Of a DNA stretch of 37,651 nucleotides, positions 32,044 to 37,651 are shown piece after piece; the stretch's first letter is position 1; every line of letters starts with the position of its first letter. The position numbers were made by a program, and so were the translations under genes. Where the stretch lies: the IMG/VR virus record IMGVR_UViG_3300020109_000057, positions 1-37,651 of that record; one strand, written 5' to 3'. The DNA comes from a virus. Below the pieces are notes generated by a model. The model was not told the origin of the DNA. It saw nothing but the letters and a program-made list of their open reading frames with translations, and did not search any database.

Positions 32044-35000
32044 ATGAGTTTATCCAGAGAAAACATAGCTAGAATTTCAGAAGGCGGCGGTTTAACTAAC
32101 GAACGTGAAGACTTTGGCTTAAACGTTGGTGGGAATTATGTAAGCACTGAAGTTTCTATACCAACAAATACACAAACAGCTACATCATCTACAACAACCA
32201 GTCAAGCTGCAAAAAGTGATGTATCAATATATTTAAATACAAATAATTCAGCTATAAGTGCAGCTGGATTTGCTGGGGATAGAGCTAGAAATAACACTTT
32301 AGATACAGAAACTTCGTATTACGCTAATGATTTATTGTGCGAAGGTCCAATAGAAGGTTTAGTAGACAGTGATGGTAGTATTTTAAATTATATAAGTGTA
32401 AGTGATACGATTTCAAATAGAGCGTCTTCTTTGTCGTATGGAATATATTATAATGATAGTCCAGTAAGAGATAAAAGAACAAGTTTTTTAAATTTTTCTT
32501 CTGTTAACTTTAATATATCTTTAGGAAATGAAGTTGAAAATACAAATTCTAAGTCAAGCGCAGTTTATAAATACGATTCTAAAATTTATGATTTAGAAAG
32601 AACTCCTAATGATATAGTTTTTAAGAACTATCAATTCGATGAAAAAAATTTTACAGATGGCACTAATGATTCAGTTGAGCGTGGTTTGATAAGCGCTCGT
32701 CTTTTGGCAAGAAATTTTTCTCATTATATAAAAAACAAATACGTTACTAGCGCAACTGTTAATATCAAGGTTGATAATCTTTTTTTTATTGGCGGCAAAG
32801 GTGAAACTTTTAGTAATCATTTACGATTTGTAGTTTGCGTCTCAAACCTAAATAGTGGAATAAGATTTTATTATTTTTTTCAAGGCTATTTTGTTGTAAA
32901 AGGCAGTCCATCAATGATACCTATTGAAATACAGTTTTCTAAAAAAACCGATTCTAAAGCCGCAAATAACGAATATATTATAAATGTTTATAGTGTAGAA
33001 AAAAGATTATCAGTTACTAACGAAAATGAGTCTAATTTCGTAAAAGAGTTCTCTGTTGATAGCGTTATAGAAAGGGTGGATTATTCTTTTTCATATCCAT
33101 ATTCTGTTGTTTGTGAAAATATAATTAGCGCGAAACATTTTTCTTCTGTTCCAGTAAGAAGTTTTGATTGTAAACTTCTAAAAATTAAAGTTCCTGATAT
33201 TTATGACGGTGATATAAGAGAGTATAATGGTGATTGGAGTGGTAATTTTAGTAAAACTTTAAAATGGACAGATGATCCTGCTTGGATTTTTTACGATTTA
33301 TGTTCGAATGCCAGATATGGTTTGGCAAAAAGTTTCATGACTGAAAATGATTTGAATAAATGGGACATGTTGAAAATTTCTAAATTTTGCAATGAATTAG
33401 TTATTACTAACGCTTCGACAAAATATGTAGCAAACTCTTTTGATTATAATAATAACATAAACAATACTGAAACAGATTTTAACACTATTACTTTTACATG
33501 GACTGACACTTTGCAAAAACTTCAGCAAGTTTATCCAGAAAAAAGTTTATTGTTTTTATATGATGTAAAAAACGAATTTAATGAAAATATAAAAATAAAT
33601 TTTAAAAAAATAATACTTTCTACAACTTTAGTCGGTAACAAGGCTAAATTGAAATTATGTAATGATTTCGGAGTTAGAAGTTTTATTGAATCAGATTTAA
33701 ATGGTAAATTTTATAAAGCTTTACAATCTTATGTAGGAGGCAACCCTGCGATATTAAATACTGAAGAAAAAATAAAAGAATACGCTCTCAATTATGTTTC
33801 TCAAAACATAGTTGCTGGAGTTGCGAATGTCAATGAAGGAATATCTCAAAAAGTATCAAAAACTAAAATATTTGATTCATCTTTAAAAATTAAATCAGGA
33901 AAATGTGTAGCTCGTCATCATGGTTATTTTGACTTTCTAGAGCCTCGTTTTTCAGCAAATATATACATAAATGATGTCACTGAAGGTTTGAAAATTCTTT
34001 CTGATATGGCATCAATTTTTAGAGGTGTTTTTTATTTTAGAAATGGTCTTCTTAATTTAACTATCGATGTAAAAAAACCAGTTGTTTATGTTTTCACAAA
34101 TTCAAATGTAAAAGATGGCCTTTTTGATTACGCTTCAGCAAATAAAGAAACTTCTTTTACAGTTGTAAAAGTATCTTATCTTGATAAAACAGATAATTTT
34201 AAAGATAAAATCATATATGTTGAAGACGGTGAGCTTATAAGAAAATATGGTTTGATTGAAAAAGAAATTTTAGGTTTTGGAATTACTTCTAGGTATCAAG
34301 CAGAAAGAATAGGAAAATGGTTTTTAGCCACATCTAAATTAGAGTCTCAAACAGTTTCATTTGCGACGGGAATTGAAGCTACAAATTTAAAAGTAGGAGA
34401 TATAGTAAGAGTAGCCGATAATTTGAAATTTAACGATCAAAAATTTGGAAGAGTAACTTCTTTGGATTTTAATAATAATTATATATATGTTGATAGAGAA
34501 CTTGGAGAAGATATTCTGGGCAAAAAAATAAAATTATTTTCTATAGTAAATGAAGAACCTTTAGAAACAACTTTGACAATTTTTGAATTTAATAATGCAG
34601 AATTAAGATTGAAAGTTTTGCCGAAATCATTTATATCTTGGAATTTAATATCCAAAACATCTTCTACTGATGATGGTTCTGTGGTTTTTGGAGACAGCAG
34701 TGGTAGTGCTAGTTGGACGAGAAAAGCTTACACAAAACAAAGTTATACAGAAAATTGTCAAATATCTTTTAAAATTTTTTATGTTGACGTTCTTTTAGCA
34801 TGTGGCTTAAGTCAAATAAATGATCCTACACTTGATCAAACAGATATCGACTATGGTTTTGAAGTCGATTCAAGTAATAACTTGTATTATAGAGAAGATG
34901 ATACTCAAACTTCATTTGGCAGAACAATTACAAAAGACGATGTTCTAAAAATAACTTTTGATGGCACCAAGATTAAATATTTTTTAAATGATTTATTTTT

Positions 35001-35730
35001 GAGAGAAACAAGTCGTTCGATTGGTAATCCTTTGTATGGAGTTGCGGCATTTAATACACCATATGCGAGAATATACGATGTAGATTTTACACCTTATCCT
35101 GAAATAAATTATGGTAATTTTGCTAATTTAAGATCAGACGCTAATTTTTCAATTAGTTTACGAGAAGACATTAATGATGAAGATCTATACAGAATAATAA
35201 CGATAACAGAGACTTCAATAAATGAATATAATTTATCTTTGATGCGCTTCAGTAATCAAAAATTTGATTTTGTTGACGAAGATTCTTTTATTGATAAAAA
35301 ACAAAATAATAAAAAACAAATAGTGTTTTCAACAGATGATTACATTAGACCAGCTTTGACTGATCTGCAAGTGCAAACAGGTTTAATTTTTTCAAATATG
35401 TCTTATGTTCAAGCTGTATCTACTGATTTTGATTATACATTTTATATAGAAAAAGAAGTTTTCAACACAGATTTTGGCGCTTTGATTTATGAAGCTGTAG
35501 CGCTGAATTTTATACAATACTTTGATTCTTTGTCTAATAATTCTAACGTGTTCGGTTTGTATTGCAACATAATAAAAGATGGCAAAATTTTAAAATTTAA
35601 AGTTTATAAGGATGAGGCCAGTAAAATAACAGTATTTTTAGGAGAAAAAAGGGAAGGTGTTCAAACTTCAATTTCTTTTGATATAGATTTGTATGCTTTT
35701 GATAAAAACATGCGTTTAATAAATGTGTAA
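32044..35730 (+). CDS. J: Host-specificity/central tail-tip protein J family
   Basis: This is a 1228-aa protein. The N-terminal signature of the family is present at residues 92-107 (YYANDLLCEGPIEGLV). Residues about 380-800 carry the central hub features: DDPAWIFYDLCSNARYGLAK, SDMASIFRGVFYFRNGLLNL, then GITSRYQAERIGKWFLATSK and LKVGDIVRVADN. Residues about 870-1000 look like an inserted concanavalin/SPRY-like domain (VVFGDSSGSASWTRKAYTKQ, then DVLKITFDGTKIKYFLND). The C-terminal 200 residues have no recognised fold. gpJ forms the trimeric tip that contacts the receptor. Here fibre functions seem to be moved to the next gene. There is no Shine-Dalgarno sequence; a near-match TTGTAAA is 18 bases upstream. 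Confidence 0.85.
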   Translation: MSLSRENIARISEGGGLTNEREDFGLNVGGNYVSTEVSIPTNTQTATSSTTTSQAAKSDVSIYLNTNNSAISAAGFAGDRARNNTLDTETSYYANDLLCEGPIEGLVDSDGSILNYISVSDTISNRASSLSYGIYYNDSPVRDKRTSFLNFSSVNFNISLGNEVENTNSKSSAVYKYDSKIYDLERTPNDIVFKNYQFDEKNFTDGTNDSVERGLISARLLARNFSHYIKNKYVTSATVNIKVDNLFFIGGKGETFSNHLRFVVCVSNLNSGIRFYYFFQGYFVVKGSPSMIPIEIQFSKKTDSKAANNEYIINVYSVEKRLSVTNENESNFVKEFSVDSVIERVDYSFSYPYSVVCENIISAKHFSSVPVRSFDCKLLKIKVPDIYDGDIREYNGDWSGNFSKTLKWTDDPAWIFYDLCSNARYGLAKSFMTENDLNKWDMLKISKFCNELVITNASTKYVANSFDYNNNINNTETDFNTITFTWTDTLQKLQQVYPEKSLLFLYDVKNEFNENIKINFKKIILSTTLVGNKAKLKLCNDFGVRSFIESDLNGKFYKALQSYVGGNPAILNTEEKIKEYALNYVSQNIVAGVANVNEGISQKVSKTKIFDSSLKIKSGKCVARHHGYFDFLEPRFSANIYINDVTEGLKILSDMASIFRGVFYFRNGLLNLTIDVKKPVVYVFTNSNVKDGLFDYASANKETSFTVVKVSYLDKTDNFKDKIIYVEDGELIRKYGLIEKEILGFGITSRYQAERIGKWFLATSKLESQTVSFATGIEATNLKVGDIVRVADNLKFNDQKFGRVTSLDFNNNYIYVDRELGEDILGKKIKLFSIVNEEPLETTLTIFEFNNAELRLKVLPKSFISWNLISKTSSTDDGSVVFGDSSGSASWTRKAYTKQSYTENCQISFKIFYVDVLLACGLSQINDPTLDQTDIDYGFEVDSSNNLYYREDDTQTSFGRTITKDDVLKITFDGTKIKYFLNDLFLRETSRSIGNPLYGVAAFNTPYARIYDVDFTPYPEINYGNFANLRSDANFSISLREDINDEDLYRIITITETSINEYNLSLMRFSNQKFDFVDEDSFIDKKQNNKKQIVFSTDDYIRPALTDLQVQTGLIFSNMSYVQAVSTDFDYTFYIEKEVFNTDFGALIYEAVALNFIQYFDSLSNNSNVFGLYCNIIKDGKILKFKVYKDEASKITVFLGEKREGVQTSISFDIDLYAFDKNMRLINV

Positions 35731-35731
35731 A
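35725..35731 (+). promoter_or_regulatory. GTGTAAA box upstream of the last fibre gene
   Basis: GTGTAAA overlaps the stop of the J-like gene (GTG TAA), then GAATGTT and the ATG at 35739, a 7-base gap. The layout is almost the same as at 7005. Confidence 0.5.
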
Positions 35732-35738
35732 GAATGTT

Positions 35739-37651
35739 ATGGCGTTTATTTCAGGGCTAGCAAGTATTTATACAGATCCGTTTACGATAAAAAATATAGA
35801 TTTGTCGTTGAATGGTTCTTTTTCTTCTAAAGATACAACTATAAACGCTGATGAGTTTGGTTACGACATTTCAGTGCCATTCATAAGTGGGTTTTTGGCT
35901 CAAAGTCAAATAAATTTAAGTTGGGCAGTGGAAAATCCAAAAAGTAAAAATTTAATTAATGGTTTTGTTAATGATTCTACTTTTTCAGGATTTCAAATAA
36001 ATTTTTATAGTACTGGTAAAAATTTGATTAGTTCCTTGCCTGAGAGTTTTGCTCAAACTAATTATACTATTGATTCTTCTGATTTATTTGATACTTTTGC
36101 TTTAGTAACTGGTTTTGAAAATGTTAGTAATTTAAATCAATTTTTAATAGAAATAATAAGTAAAGATTTAGAAAACAAAACAAGCACTGGCGTAGCTTTG
36201 ATAAATTTTGGTGTTCCTTCGGTTAGCATAAGCGGATACAGCTTAGATACAGCTCTGGCTATTAATTTAGACTATGCAGATTCAAGAATTATAGAATCTT
36301 TAGATGTTTTTGTTACTACTGGCACCAGCTTTAATCCTGATGATGAAAATGATAATTATCTTTTATATAAAAAATATATTTCACCTTCTGTAAATCAAGT
36401 TTTTATAGAAGATTTGAATCAGTTAGGTTCAGATATAAATTTAGATAATGATGTAAGAATTCCTTATTACACTCATTTAATTCCGTATAATTATTTTACT
36501 AGTGGAATTAAAGTGGTTTCATCTGGTATAAAGCCGGGTTCATTTTCTATTTTGGATTTGCCAGAAAAAATTGTTGGTTTAACTGGATATGCTTATTTTG
36601 ATTTTAATAATGTTTCTAAAGATTTAAATTTAAATAGTTTTGTAAAATGGAATTCTGTTTTAGGGCCTCAAGATTGTTCTTTTCATATCTTAGTTGAAGA
36701 AAGCGGAAAAAATAAAACGAAATATGATTATTTTTTAAATAACAGATCTACAGAGAATATAAATGGAATATCTTTTGGAACAGGATCAGGATTAAGTATA
36801 ACTGGTACTGTTTTTAGTAATTATGGTTCATCGGGCATTCAATGGTCTGGACACACTTTATATGTTGATAATTTCGGTTCTTTGCCAACAGGATTATATG
36901 ATCAGTATTCTACGGGTATAAATTATATTACTGAAATAAGAATACCATCTGGTTTCACTGATAATAATGAAATATTTTTATGCTATGGGTATTCGGGTAA
37001 TAATTGTTTTAAGTTTTTACCATCTGGTGGTTATTATAGTGGAACGATATATACGGGAACTTACTCTAATTCAAGATTTTTAACAAATACTTCATTAAAT
37101 AATACAGGATTAACTTATTTAGGTGAATATAATACTGGTATTTGCATAGCAAAAAGAATAACTGGATTTGCGGATTTTACATATTCTACAATTGATCCTA
37201 GCTTTATATTTCCAATTAACGAAGGAAATGATTATTTTGTCAAAGTTCGCGCAATTAATAGTGATGAAGTTGTTTCAGAGTTTTCTGATTTGGTTTTTAT
37301 ATCTTCGGGGTATATTGATAATATAATTAATCTCTCTCCGTTAAGTGGTAAAAAAGTTATTGATGGATCTGGTGTTAGTGGATATATACCAGTATTTTCT
37401 GATTCTGACACTTTAACTACAGGAACATTATATTATAGCGGTAGTAATAATATTGTTTTTACTGAATTGCCGACAACTACAAATACTGAAGAATTATTTA
37501 AGTTAGTAATTGAAGATAACATAATAAAAAAACAATTAGATACTGGTAGTAATGATGGAACTGCGTTAATAGATGAGTTTACTCAAAACAATCATGGATT
37601 TGCTGTTGGAGACGTTCTTAGATATGATGGAACTACTTGGTTCAAAGCTCG
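35739..37651 (+). CDS. Tail fibre/tip-attached protein, N-terminal part (truncated by window edge)
   Basis: The open frame begins MAFISGLASIYTDPF and continues without a stop for 637 codons to the window edge. An ATG at 35734 is in another frame that stops within nine codons, so 35739 is the start. It is beta-rich with repeated Ser/Gly turns (FISGFLAQSQINLSW, TGYAYFDFNNVSK, YSTGINYITEIRIPSG). A segment with YFVKVRAINSDEVVSEFSD looks fibronectin-III-like. The last visible part, NNHGFAVGDVLRYDGTTWFKA, matches the H-G-F-x-x-G-D-V-L-R-Y-D-G-x-x-W pattern common in phage fibre proteins. Directly after J, this is the usual place for a fibre attached to the tip. Receptor and full length are unknown. 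Confidence 0.7.
   Translation, partial: MAFISGLASIYTDPFTIKNIDLSLNGSFSSKDTTINADEFGYDISVPFISGFLAQSQINLSWAVENPKSKNLINGFVNDSTFSGFQINFYSTGKNLISSLPESFAQTNYTIDSSDLFDTFALVTGFENVSNLNQFLIEIISKDLENKTSTGVALINFGVPSVSISGYSLDTALAINLDYADSRIIESLDVFVTTGTSFNPDDENDNYLLYKKYISPSVNQVFIEDLNQLGSDINLDNDVRIPYYTHLIPYNYFTSGIKVVSSGIKPGSFSILDLPEKIVGLTGYAYFDFNNVSKDLNLNSFVKWNSVLGPQDCSFHILVEESGKNKTKYDYFLNNRSTENINGISFGTGSGLSITGTVFSNYGSSGIQWSGHTLYVDNFGSLPTGLYDQYSTGINYITEIRIPSGFTDNNEIFLCYGYSGNNCFKFLPSGGYYSGTIYTGTYSNSRFLTNTSLNNTGLTYLGEYNTGICIAKRITGFADFTYSTIDPSFIFPINEGNDYFVKVRAINSDEVVSEFSDLVFISSGYIDNIINLSPLSGKKVIDGSGVSGYIPVFSDSDTLTTGTLYYSGSNNIVFTELPTTTNTEELFKLVIEDNIIKKQLDTGSNDGTALIDEFTQNNHGFAVGDVLRYDGTTWFKA

Noticed and set aside
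1-37651. CRISPR array, tRNA or integration site
   Set aside because: No regularly spaced DNA repeats, no cloverleaf-like segments and no integrase gene were seen. The only spaced repeat is the coding GFIPNF motif.
1-37651. TAG read as an amino acid in this window
   Set aside because: All recognised families run full length without in-frame TAG, so no reassignment is needed here. Only the lack of TAG stops is noted.

Overview
This window is a virion-structure region of a strongly AT-rich tailed phage (Caudoviricetes) with a long, non-contractile, siphovirus-type tail. No sheath or T4-type baseplate gene is visible. There is no integrase, polymerase, terminase, lysis gene, tRNA or CRISPR array in the window. 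The host cannot be named. Almost no gene has a purine-rich Shine-Dalgarno sequence, which fits a host that does not rely on SD initiation (for example Bacteroidota or some cyanobacteria), or leaderless phage mRNAs.

Layout. (1) Bases 3-2933, plus strand: the end of a tail fibre, a kelch-like beta-propeller fibre, a helical protein of unknown role, and a protein with a tail-assembly-chaperone-like C-terminus. (2) Bases 2983-7010, mixed strands: a sugar/sulfate cargo cassette with an FkbM methyltransferase, two glycosyltransferases, a PAPS-type sulfotransferase and, divergent from it, an APS-kinase-like protein that could supply the sulfate donor. A separate 93-aa monocistron sits inside the cassette. 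(3) Bases 7020-10882: a probable connector protein on plus, then a minus-strand operon of three neck/completion-type proteins ending in a duplicated-domain tail tube protein. The plus gene and the operon converge on a strong bidirectional terminator. (4) Bases 10938-35730, plus: two tail-assembly-chaperone-position proteins, a 3039-aa tape measure protein, a tube-like protein, a fibre-like protein, another tube-like protein, two large lectin-like tip proteins, and then a lambda-order L-K-I-J tip module. (5) Base 35739 to the end: an open fibre gene cut by the window edge.

The most unusual object is inside the tape measure protein. Seven copies of a GF(I/V)PNF peptide (residues 627-1594) divide roughly 970 residues into six unrelated modules. 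Two of these look like PD-(D/E)XK nuclease domains and three I do not recognise. Four of the motif copies share an identical 18-base DNA string, as expected for a cassette array built by recombination. Tape measure proteins leave the virion with the DNA, so this looks like a phage-delivered effector array. That function is inference.

A second system-level signal is the box GTGTAAA (or TATAAATA), which lies 4-14 bases before start codons on both strands, often exactly 7-8 bases. It is a candidate late-promoter element whose transcripts would begin at or next to the start codon. A third theme is glycan handling: lectin-like, CBM5/12-like and kelch-like domains in the tail, next to glycosyl-, methyl- and sulfo-transfer enzymes.
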